Source: Leptobacterium flavescens (GTDB taxonomy: Bacteria; Bacteroidota; Bacteroidia; Flavobacteriales; Flavobacteriaceae). From it: DNA of 64,000 bases. A program made the position numbers and the translations under genes. Positions 9,050 through 18,102 of the stretch are shown here, piece by piece. The stretch spans positions 1 to 64,000 of the forward strand of contig NZ_JAABOO010000001.1 in NCBI RefSeq assembly GCF_010671605.1. The letters run 5' to 3'. The notes under the pieces were generated by a model that was not told the DNA's origin, ran no database searches, and saw only the letters and a program-made list of their open reading frames with translations. Position 1 is the first letter of the stretch, and every line of letters begins with the position of its first letter.

Positions 9050-9880
9050 ATGGCCATAATTACATTAACTACAGACTTTGGTGAAAAAGATCACTTTGTA
9101 GGAGCCATTAAAGGAGCTATTTATGGTGAACTGGAAGATGTAAGGATTGTTGATATCTCTCATAACGTTAGTCCTTTTAACATAACCGAGGCGGCATATA
9201 TCATTCAAAACGCTTATAACAGCTTCCCGAAAGGCAGTATTCATATTATCGGGATCGATGCCGAACTCAACCCTGAGAATCGTCATATTGCATTAAAACT
9301 GGACGGGCATTATTTTATTTGTGCCGATAATGGGATCATGTGTATGATCACCTCCGAGTTTATTCCGGAGAAGGTAGTAGAGATCAATATCCACAATAAG
9401 ATCGAGACCAGTTTTCCGGTACTTGACATCTTTGTAAAAGTAGCCGCTCATATCAGTCGCGGAGGTACGCTGGAAATTGTCGGGAAACCCATCGATGACA
9501 TAAAACGTCTTACGGGTATTAAACCGGTGATCAACAATGAAGAGAATCAGATTATCGGGAGCGTGCTTTATATAGACAATTACGGAAATGTGGTGACCAA
9601 TATAACCCGTAAGCTTTTCGAGACCATCGGAAAAGGACGTCCCTATGAGATCGAGGCCCGGAATTACAAATTCAAGAATATTTACGAGCGTTACAGCGAT
9701 GCCATCAACTTTAACATAGAAAAAAACAAACGGGAGGAAGACGGAAAAAAACTGGCCATTTTTAATTCTGCAGATTACCTGGAACTGGCCATCTATAAGA
9801 GTAACCCTTTAACCGTGGGCGGTGCCAACAGCCTTTTCGGTTTGGATTTCAGGGATACGGTTACCGTAAATTTTAAATAA
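9050..9880 (+). CDS. SAM hydrolase / SAM hydroxide adenosyltransferase (DUF62 family)
   Basis: Splits S-adenosylmethionine into adenosine and methionine using water or hydroxide, related to fluorinase and chlorinase. The N-terminal ITLTTDFGEKDHFVGAIKG (residues 3-21) is the family signature, with the Asp of TTDFG in the SAM pocket. DISHNVSPF (about 36-44), GIDAELNPENR (about 67-77) and the C-terminal GGANSLFGL segment are also typical. Length 276 is normal. It heads an operon with the next three genes (gaps of 9, 1 and 0 bases). Its biological role is unclear, even in studied relatives. Confidence 0.88.
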   Translation: MAIITLTTDFGEKDHFVGAIKGAIYGELEDVRIVDISHNVSPFNITEAAYIIQNAYNSFPKGSIHIIGIDAELNPENRHIALKLDGHYFICADNGIMCMITSEFIPEKVVEINIHNKIETSFPVLDIFVKVAAHISRGGTLEIVGKPIDDIKRLTGIKPVINNEENQIIGSVLYIDNYGNVVTNITRKLFETIGKGRPYEIEARNYKFKNIYERYSDAINFNIEKNKREEDGKKLAIFNSADYLELAIYKSNPLTVGGANSLFGLDFRDTVTVNFK

Positions 9881-9889
9881 AGAACAGGA

Positions 9890-10186
9890 ATGTTAGTAAG
9901 AATTGTAAAACTGACTTTTCAGGAAAATAAAGTTGAGGATTTCCTCGCTAATTTTAACAAAAACAAAGAACGGATACGAAATTTTGATGGGTGTCGTTTT
10001 TTAGAATTATACAGGGACAAGGAAAAACCCTCTGTTTTTTTCACATATAGTTATTGGGAAAGTGAGAATGACCTGGAAAATTACAGGCATTCCGAACTCT
10101 TTAAAAGTGTATGGAAAACAACAAAAGCCTGGTTTGCCGATAAGCCCGTTGCCTGGAGTGTTGATAAAATAGTAAGTCTGGAATAA
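9890..10186 (+). CDS. Antibiotic biosynthesis monooxygenase-domain (ABM) protein
   Basis: A 98-residue dimeric alpha-beta barrel protein. The pattern VRIVKLTFQ, then CRFLELYRD, then TYSYWES and the final WFADKPVAWSVDK fits the ABM family, many of which lack a known substrate. It has no signal peptide. It lies 9 bases after the SAM hydrolase gene and one base before gldF, a placement that recurs in flavobacteria, so the genes are cotranscribed. Whether it takes part in gliding is not shown by the sequence. Confidence 0.82.
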   Translation: MLVRIVKLTFQENKVEDFLANFNKNKERIRNFDGCRFLELYRDKEKPSVFFTYSYWESENDLENYRHSELFKSVWKTTKAWFADKPVAWSVDKIVSLE

Positions 10187-10187
10187 T

Positions 10188-10916
10188 ATGTTTGCCATCC
10201 TTAAAAAAGAAATTAACAGTTTTTTTTCCTCAGCCATAGGATACCTGGTCATTGCCGTTTTCTTAATTTTTAACGGTCTTTTTCTGTGGATCTTTCCCGG
10301 CGAATTTAATGTGTTTGATTTTGGTGTTGCCGATCTTTCATCTTTCTTTCTCCTGGCCCCGTGGATACTCATTTTCCTGATCCCGGCCATTACAATGAAA
10401 AGTTTTTCAGATGAAAAAAAGATGGGAACCCTGGAACTCTTACTTACCAAACCGCTGGGGCACTGGCAGATCGTAGGAGGGAAATATCTGGGAGCTCTTA
10501 TTCTTGTTTTCCTGGCACTTATTCCAACCATCCTGTATGTATTTACCGTGTATAAACTGGGCAATCCCGAAGGAAATATGGATATGGGAAGTACCATAGG
10601 TTCATATTTCGGTTTGTTTTTCCTGATATCTGCTTATTCTTCCGTAGGGGTATTTGCCTCTACTCTTTCTGAAAACCAGATTGTGGCATTTATTGCCGCC
10701 GTGCTTATTTGCTTTCTTCTTTACTACGGTTTTGAAGGGATCTCGGGCCTTTCATTTTTCGGGGACATCGACCTGTGGATCGCCAATCTGGGAATGAAAG
10801 CTCATTTCGACAGCATCGGACGAGGGGTGATCGATACACGGGACCTTATATATTTTATTTCGGTCTCCTTATTCTTTTTGTACCTCACGGTCTTTCAACT
10901 TAAAAAGAACGCATAA
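10188..10916 (+). CDS. gldF: Gliding motility ABC transporter permease GldF
   Basis: A 242-residue inner-membrane protein with about six transmembrane helices (roughly residues 15-38, 55-75, 100-125, 135-160, 165-185, 215-235). It resembles ABC-2 permeases. The stretch AITMKSFSDEKKMGTLELLLTKP, written here only in outline, is the ABC-2 cytoplasmic signature near residues 63-86. GldF works with GldG and the ATPase GldA in gliding bacteria; gldA is not in this window. Its stop is immediately followed by the gldG start. Confidence 0.92.
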   Translation: MFAILKKEINSFFSSAIGYLVIAVFLIFNGLFLWIFPGEFNVFDFGVADLSSFFLLAPWILIFLIPAITMKSFSDEKKMGTLELLLTKPLGHWQIVGGKYLGALILVFLALIPTILYVFTVYKLGNPEGNMDMGSTIGSYFGLFFLISAYSSVGVFASTLSENQIVAFIAAVLICFLLYYGFEGISGLSFFGDIDLWIANLGMKAHFDSIGRGVIDTRDLIYFISVSLFFLYLTVFQLKKNA

Positions 10917-12590
10917 ATGAAGAAGGGCACACTCATACAACAGCTGTTCACGATAATCATCGTCCTGATATTGATCAACGTTCTGGGGTCTTATGCATAT
11001 CACAGGTTCGACCTGACCCAGGACAAAAGATATACCTTATCCGAAACGACCAAAGACATTATTTCCAGAGTAGATTCTCCTGTGATCATTGATGTTCTGC
11101 TGGAAGGAGATTTTCCCGCCGAATTTAAAAAGCTTCAGCTGGAGGTCCGGCAATTGCTGGAGGAATTCGCTTCCTACAACAGGAATATAAAATTCAGTTT
11201 TGTCAATCCGCTGGAAGACGAGAATCAGGCAGATCAGGTTATTGCACAACTTGGTAATCTGGGTTTAAAGCCGGCAAATATTACGGTTGAAGAAGGCGGA
11301 AAGGTTTCTCAGGAGATCGTATTCCCCTGGGCCATGGCTAATCTCGGAGATAACACGGTTAGAGTGCCTTTGTTAAAAAACAAACTCGGAACCAGCAGCG
11401 AACAACGAGTAAATAATTCGATCCAGCAACTGGAATACGCATTTGCAGATGCCCTGACCAAACTTACGATCCGGGAGAAAAAATCGGTAGCCGTCATTAA
11501 AGGGAACGGAGAGCTCAGCGATATCTATATCACCGATTTTATACGCTCGTTACAGGAGTATTATAATGTAGCACCTTTTACACTTGATTCCGTTGCCGGA
11601 AATCCGCAGGGTACACTGGATGCTATTAAAAATTACGACCTCGCTATCGTGGCCAAACCCACCGAAGCCTTTTCCGATGAGGAAAAATATATCATGGACC
11701 AGTATGTGATGAACGGGGGGAAATCGATGTGGCTCATAGATCAGGTAGCTATAGAGCTGGACAGCCTGTACAACGAAAGAGGAAGGTCTCTCGCATTTCC
11801 GATAGATCTGAACCTGAACGATATGTTCTTTAAATACGGACTAAGGATCAATCCGGTATTGGTAAACGATCTTTATTTTACCCAGATCGTACTGGCACAG
11901 GGAGAAGGGAACGAATCTCAATACAATCCGGTACCCTGGGTGTATAATCCTATGGTGTTTTCTGCTAATGATCATCCTATCAACAACAATATTGAAGCTT
12001 TGAGGTTTCAGTTCAGTAATGCCATCGATACCCTGTCTGTTAAAGGGGTAAAAAAATCTGTGCTTCTCACCTCCTCTCCTCTTTCCAAAACAGTGGGAAC
12101 GCCTTCGGAAATAAGCCTTGATATCATAACCAAGGCTCCTGATCAGGAAAGTTATAAAGATGGTTTTAAGCCGTTGGCCGTTTTACTGGAAGGTAATTTT
12201 ACCTCTGTTTTTAAGAACAGGGTAAAACCGGCAAAACTTTCCGGCGTAAAAGATGATGGAGAAAATTCTAAAATGATCGTAATTGCCGATGGCGATCTTA
12301 TTAAAAACCAGATAAGACAGGGACAGCCTCTGGAGCTGGGTTATGACAAATGGACCAATAGCTTTTACGGGAATAAGGAGTTCCTGATGAATTCGGTAAA
12401 CTATCTGCTGGACGATAACGGACTTATAAACATACGCTCCAAGGAAGTTTCCATTCCCTTTCTGGATCAGAAAAAAGTGGTTGCGCAAAAATCGACATGG
12501 CAATTGCTGAATACCGGTCTTCCCTTACTAATTTTAGGTCTTTTTGCATGGGGATTCAATTTCATAAGAAAAAAGAAATTCCGTGCATAA
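10917..12590 (+). CDS. gldG: Gliding motility-associated protein GldG
   Basis: The 557-residue partner of GldF. It has an N-terminal membrane helix (about residues 7-27), a large periplasmic region including the FDLTQDKRYTLS motif and the ABC-type uncharacterised transport domain (IDQV near 276), and a C-terminal helix (about 532-550) before a basic tail. It starts right after the gldF stop and ends the operon. Its exact job in motility or type IX secretion is unsettled in the literature I know. Confidence 0.92.
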   Translation: MKKGTLIQQLFTIIIVLILINVLGSYAYHRFDLTQDKRYTLSETTKDIISRVDSPVIIDVLLEGDFPAEFKKLQLEVRQLLEEFASYNRNIKFSFVNPLEDENQADQVIAQLGNLGLKPANITVEEGGKVSQEIVFPWAMANLGDNTVRVPLLKNKLGTSSEQRVNNSIQQLEYAFADALTKLTIREKKSVAVIKGNGELSDIYITDFIRSLQEYYNVAPFTLDSVAGNPQGTLDAIKNYDLAIVAKPTEAFSDEEKYIMDQYVMNGGKSMWLIDQVAIELDSLYNERGRSLAFPIDLNLNDMFFKYGLRINPVLVNDLYFTQIVLAQGEGNESQYNPVPWVYNPMVFSANDHPINNNIEALRFQFSNAIDTLSVKGVKKSVLLTSSPLSKTVGTPSEISLDIITKAPDQESYKDGFKPLAVLLEGNFTSVFKNRVKPAKLSGVKDDGENSKMIVIADGDLIKNQIRQGQPLELGYDKWTNSFYGNKEFLMNSVNYLLDDNGLINIRSKEVSIPFLDQKKVVAQKSTWQLLNTGLPLLILGLFAWGFNFIRKKKFRA

Positions 12591-12629
12591 ATGTTAATAA
12601 GTTATTTTCCAAAAGAACTTCAATTAAAA

Positions 12630-12637
12630 TATATTTG
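12630..12637 (+). promoter_or_regulatory. -7 promoter element of dnaN
   Basis: TATATTTG fits TAnnTTTG and lies 25 bases upstream of the dnaN ATG. That implies a leader of about 20 bases. The -33 element is not clear. Confidence 0.6.
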
Positions 12638-12662
12638 TAGTATTCGTAAATAATTCTGTTAA

Positions 12663-13781
12663 ATGAAATTTATAGTATCCAGTTCATACTTATTAAAACA
12701 ACTGCAAATCCTGGGTGGAGTTATTAATAATAGTAACACTTTACCCATATTAGATAATTTTCTTTTTGAGCTTAGTCCGGGTAAATTAAATGTTTCCGCT
12801 TCCGACTTAGAAACCACCATGAGTGCGGTTCTGGATGTGGATACGGATTCTGACGGAAGTATTGCTGTTCCGGCAAGGCTTCTGCTCGATACGCTGAAGA
12901 CATTTCCGGAGCAACCGCTCACCTTTGTTGTAGAAGATAACAATACCATAGAAATAAGTTCTAATCACGGGAAATACGCACTGGCCTATGCCGATGGAGC
13001 CGAATTCCCGAAAGCAGTGGAATTATCAGACCCGAGTTCAACCTCGATGATCGGAGATGTACTCGCTACCGCTATCGGCAAAACCATTTTTGCAACAGGA
13101 AATGACGATCTGAGACCTGTGATGAGCGGGGTATTCTTCCAGTTCTCTCAGGAAGGACTCACTTTTGTTTCTACGGATGCACACAAACTGGTAAAATATC
13201 AGAGAAATGATCTTGAGGCATCCCAGGTTGCAGAATTTATTATGCCTAAAAAGCCACTTAACCTTTTAAAAGGTATCCTGGCAGGCAGTGAGACCGAAGT
13301 TACGATCGAGTATAACGAAAGTAATGCCAAATTCTCTTTTGAGAATACGGAGCTTATATGCCGCCTGATAGACGGGAAGTACCCGAACTACGAAGCGGTG
13401 ATCCCTAAAGAAAATCCAAATAAGTTAAGTATAGACCGCACACAGTTCCTTAATTCGGTAAGACGTGTGAGCATATTTTCCAACAAGACAACGCACCAGA
13501 TACGTTTAAAGATTGCAGGTGCCGAGCTGAATATCTCTGCAGAGGATATCGATTACAGCAATAAGGCCGAAGAGCGTCTGAGCTGCGATTATCAGGGAGA
13601 TGATATGCAGATCGGATTTAATTCCCGTTTCCTTACGGAGATGCTGAACAATCTTAATTCTGATGAAGTTTCCCTGGAAATGAGTTTACCAAACAGAGCA
13701 GGTATCCTGATGCCTGTTGACGGACTGGATGAAGGAGAACAGATTACCATGCTGGTAATGCCGGTGATGCTCAATAACTAA
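12663..13781 (+). CDS. dnaN: DNA polymerase III subunit beta (sliding clamp)
   Basis: The ring-shaped processivity clamp of the replicase. Length 372 and the three repeated clamp domains are typical. Features: the N-terminal MKFIVSSSYLLKQLQ, the domain I stretch NTLPILDNFLF, LRPVMSGVFF in domain II, and the C-terminal LVMPVMLNN, matching the MPM(R/V)L ending of clamps. It is not next to dnaA or an origin in this window; the neighbour is gldG, an arrangement usual for Flavobacteriia. Convergent with a glycosyltransferase gene. Confidence 0.96.
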   Translation: MKFIVSSSYLLKQLQILGGVINNSNTLPILDNFLFELSPGKLNVSASDLETTMSAVLDVDTDSDGSIAVPARLLLDTLKTFPEQPLTFVVEDNNTIEISSNHGKYALAYADGAEFPKAVELSDPSSTSMIGDVLATAIGKTIFATGNDDLRPVMSGVFFQFSQEGLTFVSTDAHKLVKYQRNDLEASQVAEFIMPKKPLNLLKGILAGSETEVTIEYNESNAKFSFENTELICRLIDGKYPNYEAVIPKENPNKLSIDRTQFLNSVRRVSIFSNKTTHQIRLKIAGAELNISAEDIDYSNKAEERLSCDYQGDDMQIGFNSRFLTEMLNNLNSDEVSLEMSLPNRAGILMPVDGLDEGEQITMLVMPVMLNN

Positions 13782-13830
13782 TATACGATCTATTTTTAAG
13801 TGTTAAAGTACATTATATTGTACACCCTGA

Positions 13831-13861
13831 AAAAAGCCGCTGATCCAAAGCGGTTTTTTTT
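13831..13861. terminator. Bidirectional terminator after dnaN
   Basis: CCGCT (13837-13841) pairs with AGCGG (13849-13853), with an A run before and eight T after. It serves dnaN and the convergent glycosyltransferase gene, whose stop it touches. Confidence 0.75.
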
Positions 13862-14978
13862 ATGAGCCTAAGAGATAATTCTTTAAACGAAAGAATGGAT
13901 TGATCAGCCTGAATAAAAGAAGGTACAGCTGTTGCCTGTTAAATACCCAGGTGATGCTTCCGTATACAAAACGATTATAACCTTCGGCCGGAAATGCATC
14001 TAAGGGATATGCATTGATCTTTTTCATTCTTTCAAAAGCATTTTTTACCTCTGTTATTGTCATTTCCGATTTTAAAATACGGACCAGCATAAAAAAGACA
14101 AAGGCCTGCTTTCTCTCAATAAGTTTTTCCCTGCATTTGTCACTGATCTCCGGATGATCCCTCAGAGCTTCATGTAATTTTAACGCTGTAAATTCAAAAT
14201 CCTCTATCAGTTTTATATAACGCCGGGGATTTGTATTATTCATGATGGAACCCGGCCGCACAAAATAGCGATGTGCATCCATGGGAATAAAGGCAGTCCT
14301 CTCTGCCTTAAGCAATATCTGAGTAGTGAATATGGTATCATCCAGGCTCGTATTCTTAAAGAACTTTATCCCCGTTTCCATTAAAAAATCCTTTCGCACC
14401 ACATACCACCAGATCTCATTCCTGAAATCTATGGTCTCGATAAACCTCTGTCCGTTCACCACTTCCAGAGAATTTAAGCAGACCTTCCCCGTATCGGAAG
14501 AATAATCAGTACCCGAAGAGGTTACTTTTGATTTAAATCCGAGGATATCGAGTTCATACCGGTCCAGGGAGTTAAGGATATACCCGAGAACTCCGGGAAG
14601 CAGATAATCATCTCCGTCAATAAAGTAAATATACTCTCCCGAAGCAAATTCCAGGCCTCTGTTACGGGCCTCAGCCACGCCGGCATTGGATTGATTGTGA
14701 ATTTGAATATGAGAGTGTTTCTGAAGATAATTGTTTACCAGGCAGGGCCCGCTATCGGTAGAGCCGTCATTAATGATAACGATCTCATAATCTTCCTCGG
14801 GAATATTCTGGTTCAGTAGGCTATCCAGGCATCTGGAAATATATTCTTCCAGGTTATAAAGGGGGATAACAATACTTAGTTTCTTATGTGCTGTATCAAT
14901 CAATAAGTTGGTAATGGTTAGGTTGTTTATTAATTTCAATATAAGAGACTTATCCGTTATTACGAAATTTCCCTCCAA
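13860..14978 (-). CDS. Family 2 glycosyltransferase
   Basis: A 372-residue GT-A fold enzyme that transfers a sugar from a nucleotide sugar, probably for surface polysaccharide. The core starts at about residue 33 with KLSIVIPLYNLEEYI. It has the NDGSTD motif (about 70-75), ARNRGLEFASGEYIYFID, and the metal-binding D-G-D in IDGDDYL (about 119-125). The first 30 residues before the core are unusual, so translation may start later. It has no transmembrane helix clear enough to call. It stands alone, not in a polysaccharide cluster, so the target is unknown. Confidence 0.85.
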   Translation of the reverse strand: MEGNFVITDKSLILKLINNLTITNLLIDTAHKKLSIVIPLYNLEEYISRCLDSLLNQNIPEEDYEIVIINDGSTDSGPCLVNNYLQKHSHIQIHNQSNAGVAEARNRGLEFASGEYIYFIDGDDYLLPGVLGYILNSLDRYELDILGFKSKVTSSGTDYSSDTGKVCLNSLEVVNGQRFIETIDFRNEIWWYVVRKDFLMETGIKFFKNTSLDDTIFTTQILLKAERTAFIPMDAHRYFVRPGSIMNNTNPRRYIKLIEDFEFTALKLHEALRDHPEISDKCREKLIERKQAFVFFMLVRILKSEMTITEVKNAFERMKKINAYPLDAFPAEGYNRFVYGSITWVFNRQQLYLLLFRLINPFFRLKNYLLGS

Positions 14979-15033
14979 TTATTGTATTTACGTTTAATTC
15001 AGGGCAAATGGTTCTTTTTGATCAAAAGTCAAT

Positions 15034-15057
15034 AAAAAAGCCACCCTTTCGGATGGC
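15034..15057 (-). terminator. Terminator of the DUF4870 gene
   Basis: On the minus strand GCCATCC (15057-15051) pairs with GGGTGGC (15046-15040) around a GAAA tetraloop, followed by six T. It is just past the stop at 15087. Confidence 0.88.
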
Positions 15058-15086
15058 CTGAAAACTTACCGTTTTTCTATCTAAGT

Positions 15087-15422
15087 TTAAAAGATTTTAA
15101 TGGATAGCGGGTAGTACGGTGATTCGCCATTACTCGCTTTAATTGCATTGATAATAGGGAATATAAAACAGATGATCCCTATCAGAATGAGTCCGAGTAT
15201 CCCCAAACCGAACAAAAAGATAAGCGGGATACAGACGATCGCATAAATAAACATGCTGATCTGAAAATTAATGATCGATTTTCCATGCTCGTCCATCTGA
15301 TGTATCCTGTCTTTCTGCGTTAACCAGAGGATAAGCGGTACAATAAACCCACCCAGTACAGTTATTACATCCAGTAACTGAGTTAAATGTGTTATTACTA
15401 AAAGTTGTTTATCCTGTCTCAT
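15087..15422 (-). CDS. DUF4870 domain-containing membrane protein
   Basis: A 111-residue inner-membrane protein with about three hydrophobic segments (roughly 13-33, 52-70, 70-95). The stretch KDRIHQMDEHGKSIINFQIS is typical of DUF4870, also known as the Tic20-like YtpI/YxzG group. Function unknown. It is a single gene with its own terminator, divergent from mnmE. Confidence 0.82.
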   Translation of the reverse strand: MRQDKQLLVITHLTQLLDVITVLGGFIVPLILWLTQKDRIHQMDEHGKSIINFQISMFIYAIVCIPLIFLFGLGILGLILIGIICFIFPIINAIKASNGESPYYPLSIKIF

Positions 15423-15470
15423 GATTTTTGATTGATTAATTACAGTATATTAGACGCAATTTCGAAAGCT

Positions 15471-15504
15471 TTGTTACACTGCTTGCAACTTTAATGTATT
15501 TTTG
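15471..15504 (+). promoter_or_regulatory. Promoter of mnmE
   Basis: TATTTTTG (15497-15504) fits the -7 consensus, 17 bases ahead of the ATG. TTG at 15471-15473 lies 23 bases upstream of it as a -33 element. Confidence 0.6.
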
Positions 15505-15521
15505 CACAAAATTGAGTTTGA

Positions 15522-16952
15522 ATGATCGTTGAAGACAATATAGTAGCATTGGCAACACCGTCGGGAGCAGGTGCTATTGCCGTAGTGAGAATTTCAGGAA
15601 ATGATGCTATTTCCCTGGCCGCTCCTTTTTTTAAATCGGTTAGGAATAAGGACCTGGAAAAGCAAAAGAGCCATACTATTCACCTGGGGCATATTGTAGA
15701 AGGAGAAAGAACCCTGGACGAGGTACTGGTATCTGTCTTTAAAGCTCCCAATTCCTATACAGGTGAAAATGTGGTGGAGATCTCCTGCCATGGTTCCAGT
15801 TATATTCAACAGGAGATCATTCAGTTATTCCTCAGGAACGGATGCCGTACAGCTAATCCCGGAGAATTTACACTTCGCGCCTTCCTGAATGGTAAAATAG
15901 ACCTGAGTCAGGCAGAAGCCGTTGCCGATCTTATTGCTTCAGATAATGAAGCATCCCATCAGCTGGCTATGCAGCAAATGAGAGGCGGTTTTAGTAACGA
16001 AATCAAACATCTGAGAGATGAACTGCTGAACTTTGCATCACTGATAGAACTGGAACTGGATTTTTCGGAGGAAGATGTGGAATTTGCAGATCGCAGCCAG
16101 TTTAAAGATCTTCTGAATCGTATACAGCATATCCTGAAAAGACTGATCGATTCTTTTGCCGTGGGAAATGTTATCAAGAACGGAATTCCCGTGGCTATTG
16201 TCGGGGAGCCTAATGTTGGGAAGTCTACCCTACTCAATGCACTTTTGAATGAGGAACGCGCCATCGTATCGGATATAGCCGGAACCACCAGGGATGCTAT
16301 AGAAGATGAGATCAATATAGGAGGGATAGGTTTCCGTTTTATAGATACCGCCGGAATACGGGATACCACAGATGTGGTGGAAAGCATAGGGATTAAGAAA
16401 ACTTTTGAAAAGATAGAACAGGCACAGGTAGTTATTTATCTGTTTGATGCTTCCTCAGTTGCCGGAGATACTGAAAAACAGCAGGCAGCTCTTGTGGAGA
16501 TCAAAAAGCTTCAGAATAAATTCCCTCAGAAGCCCATCCTGATCATTGCCAATAAAACCGATAAGCTGGATCAGGCCCAATCGGAAGGTATGCAGGAGGT
16601 TTTTGGTACGATCGCAAGCGATGGAGAAACTTCCAGGCATCACTTCCTGATGCTGTCGGCCAAACAAAATACGGGAGTGGAAGAACTAAAAGCTCAACTA
16701 CTGGATTTTGTCAATACCGGAGCACTAAGAAATAACGAAACCATCGTAACCAATGCCAGACATTACGATTCCCTGCTAAAAGCACTTGAGGAGATCGAAA
16801 AAGTACAATTCGGACTCGACTCAGGCCTTTCAGGCGATCTGTTAGCCATAGATATCCGGCAGGCACTCTACCATTTTGGAGAGATCACCGGAGAGATCAG
16901 TACCGACGATTTGCTGGGGAATATCTTTGCTAATTTTTGTATAGGGAAGTAG
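15522..16952 (+). CDS. mnmE: tRNA uridine-5-carboxymethylaminomethyl modification GTPase MnmE
   Basis: With MnmG it modifies U34 of certain tRNAs, using a methylene-tetrahydrofolate carbon. Length 476 is a little above the usual 450-465. The N-terminal folate-binding domain (IVALATPSGAGAIAVVRISG, from about residue 7) is followed by a helical domain and an inserted G domain: G1 GEPNVGKST (about 228-236), G3 DTAGI (about 274), G4 NKTD (about 347-350). The C-terminal motif FCIGK carries the conserved Cys. It is a single gene; repeats follow. Confidence 0.95.
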   Translation: MIVEDNIVALATPSGAGAIAVVRISGNDAISLAAPFFKSVRNKDLEKQKSHTIHLGHIVEGERTLDEVLVSVFKAPNSYTGENVVEISCHGSSYIQQEIIQLFLRNGCRTANPGEFTLRAFLNGKIDLSQAEAVADLIASDNEASHQLAMQQMRGGFSNEIKHLRDELLNFASLIELELDFSEEDVEFADRSQFKDLLNRIQHILKRLIDSFAVGNVIKNGIPVAIVGEPNVGKSTLLNALLNEERAIVSDIAGTTRDAIEDEINIGGIGFRFIDTAGIRDTTDVVESIGIKKTFEKIEQAQVVIYLFDASSVAGDTEKQQAALVEIKKLQNKFPQKPILIIANKTDKLDQAQSEGMQEVFGTIASDGETSRHHFLMLSAKQNTGVEELKAQLLDFVNTGALRNNETIVTNARHYDSLLKALEEIEKVQFGLDSGLSGDLLAIDIRQALYHFGEITGEISTDDLLGNIFANFCIGK

Positions 16953-16972
16953 ATCCCGATAGCTATCGGGAT
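16953..16972. repeat. Perfect 20-bp palindrome after mnmE
   Basis: ATCCCGATAGCTATCGGGAT is its own reverse complement. It starts one base after the mnmE stop. A diverged copy of this unit plus its flank (TAGTG...GAGTAGTGAGAG) recurs near 17124-17160, so it is part of an interspersed repeat rather than a dedicated terminator. There is no T run. Confidence 0.8.
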
Positions 16973-17315
16973 TAGTACTGAGTACAGAGTATTGAGTAGT
17001 GAGAGGTTGTTAGTTGTTAGTTGTTAGTTGAAGATACATTTTCAATATCCATCATTCAACGTTTCTACTCCTTCCTGTCTTTGCGAGCATACGCGAAGCA
17101 AACTGCTTGTCATGATTGTTGGTCTCGATAGCTATTGGGGTTAGTGTTGAGTAGTGAGAGAGCGGTCACCCTGCCTGCCAACAGGTAGGTTCGAGTATCT
17201 CGACTTGCGCTCGATACCGGCTCGTCGAGAAGTAAATTGACGCGATAACGTACATGGCTGCCGTTAGGCAAGTTCAGTGCCAGCTGGTAAAACAAGAATT
17301 CATGAAAATATTTAA
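16953..17315. repeat. Repeat-rich intergenic region after mnmE
   Basis: No gene is seen here. It holds short units that recur elsewhere in the window: AGTATTGAGTAGTGAGAG (about 16988, variants at 17144 and 17994), tandem GTTGTTA units (17005-17030), a TTGCGAGCATACGCGAAGCAA unit (17081-17101), a near-palindrome CCTGCCTGCCAACAGGTAGG (17170-17189), and a TCTCGAC...GCTCGA...TCGTCGAGAAG unit (17198-17232). These look like small mobile or REP-like elements gathered in one gap. Confidence 0.7.
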
Positions 17316-17356
17316 AAAAGAATTCCTCGAAGGGTAAAGCCTCGAGGAATTCTTTT
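17314..17356 (-). terminator. Long hairpin terminator after the NTF2-like gene
   Basis: A perfect 15-bp stem, AAAAGAATTCCTCGA (17316-17330) with its complement at 17342-17356, encloses an 11-base loop. On the minus strand it ends in a T run. It lies 23 bases past the stop at 17379. Confidence 0.88.
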
Positions 17357-17378
17357 GATTAAAATACCTTTAATCGTT

Positions 17379-17795
17379 TTAGGGATTGCGCTTTGCAGTA
17401 AAAGCCTTTTGAATTATCTTCCATGACCCTTCATACTTTAATAAAAGAAGAAAATCCGTATATGTTACCTGATTAGGTATCACAATTTCAATTCTTGCCA
17501 TGGCAGCATTAGTATCGTAATCTATTTGAGTTATACGTGCAGTTGCACCTTCTCTGGGCCTGGCATTTTTTATAAAGTTTTTACCTGTAATTACACGTAG
17601 TTTATCACCACCATTTCTGGTATCTGTAAAATGTAAATTAGAGTCGGGGTAAAATGCTTCTTTTAATAGCTCGCTCTTGCCTTTTGTAAACCCTTCAATA
17701 TAGGTATTAAGAGTTTCTGTAATTTGTTCTTTTTCTGATTGACCCGATACTGTAAAGCCAATTAAAAAAAAGATTGTTAATACTGTAAGTTTCAT
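17379..17795 (-). CDS. NTF2-like (lumazine-binding/SnoaL-like) secreted protein
   Basis: A 138-residue protein with a signal peptide (residues 1-18, ending TVSGQ). The mature part fits the cone-shaped NTF2-like fold: ITETLNTYIEGF near the start, a central FYPDSNLHFTD, and the terminal FLLLLKYEGSWKIIQKAF. Such proteins bind or alter small molecules, but the substrate cannot be told. It is a single gene between repeat-rich gaps and ends at a strong terminator. Confidence 0.75.
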   Translation of the reverse strand: MKLTVLTIFFLIGFTVSGQSEKEQITETLNTYIEGFTKGKSELLKEAFYPDSNLHFTDTRNGGDKLRVITGKNFIKNARPREGATARITQIDYDTNAAMARIEIVIPNQVTYTDFLLLLKYEGSWKIIQKAFTAKRNP

Positions 17796-18102
17796 GTTAA
17801 TTTTTTAAATATTCATAACCGTTTTTAATAAGGGCCAAATTATATATTAACTTCTTAATCATTCCATAATTCAATGCCTTTAACAATTAATTATAATTAG
17901 GTCTTAAAATTATGTTATTTGATGTATTTTGTTCTATTTACACATTAATCGCACTTTTTGTGTCGGAAAATAGGTAATTTAGTATTGAATATAGAGTATT
18001 GAGAAGTGAGAGAACTGTCACTTCGAGCATCTCGACTACACTCGATACAGGCTCGTCGAGAAGTACGATATACGATTTTGGATTGACGATTGTTAAGTAG
18101 TT
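17796..18102. repeat. Intergenic region with interspersed repeat copy
   Basis: No gene is seen. The right half (about 17979-18066) is a composite repeat: AGTATTGAATATAGAGTATT, then GAGAAGTGAGAGAACTGTCA, then a CTTCGAGCATCTCGACT...CTCGATACAGGCTCGTCGAGAAG hairpin. The same order of units occurs at about 17141-17232. The left part is AT-rich and probably holds the promoter of the NTF2-like gene. Confidence 0.7.

Noticed and set aside
17005-17030. Tandem GTTGTTAGTT units, considered as a CRISPR or VNTR array
   Set aside because: Units are 7 bases with no spacers, so it is not CRISPR. It is at most a short microsatellite-like repeat.
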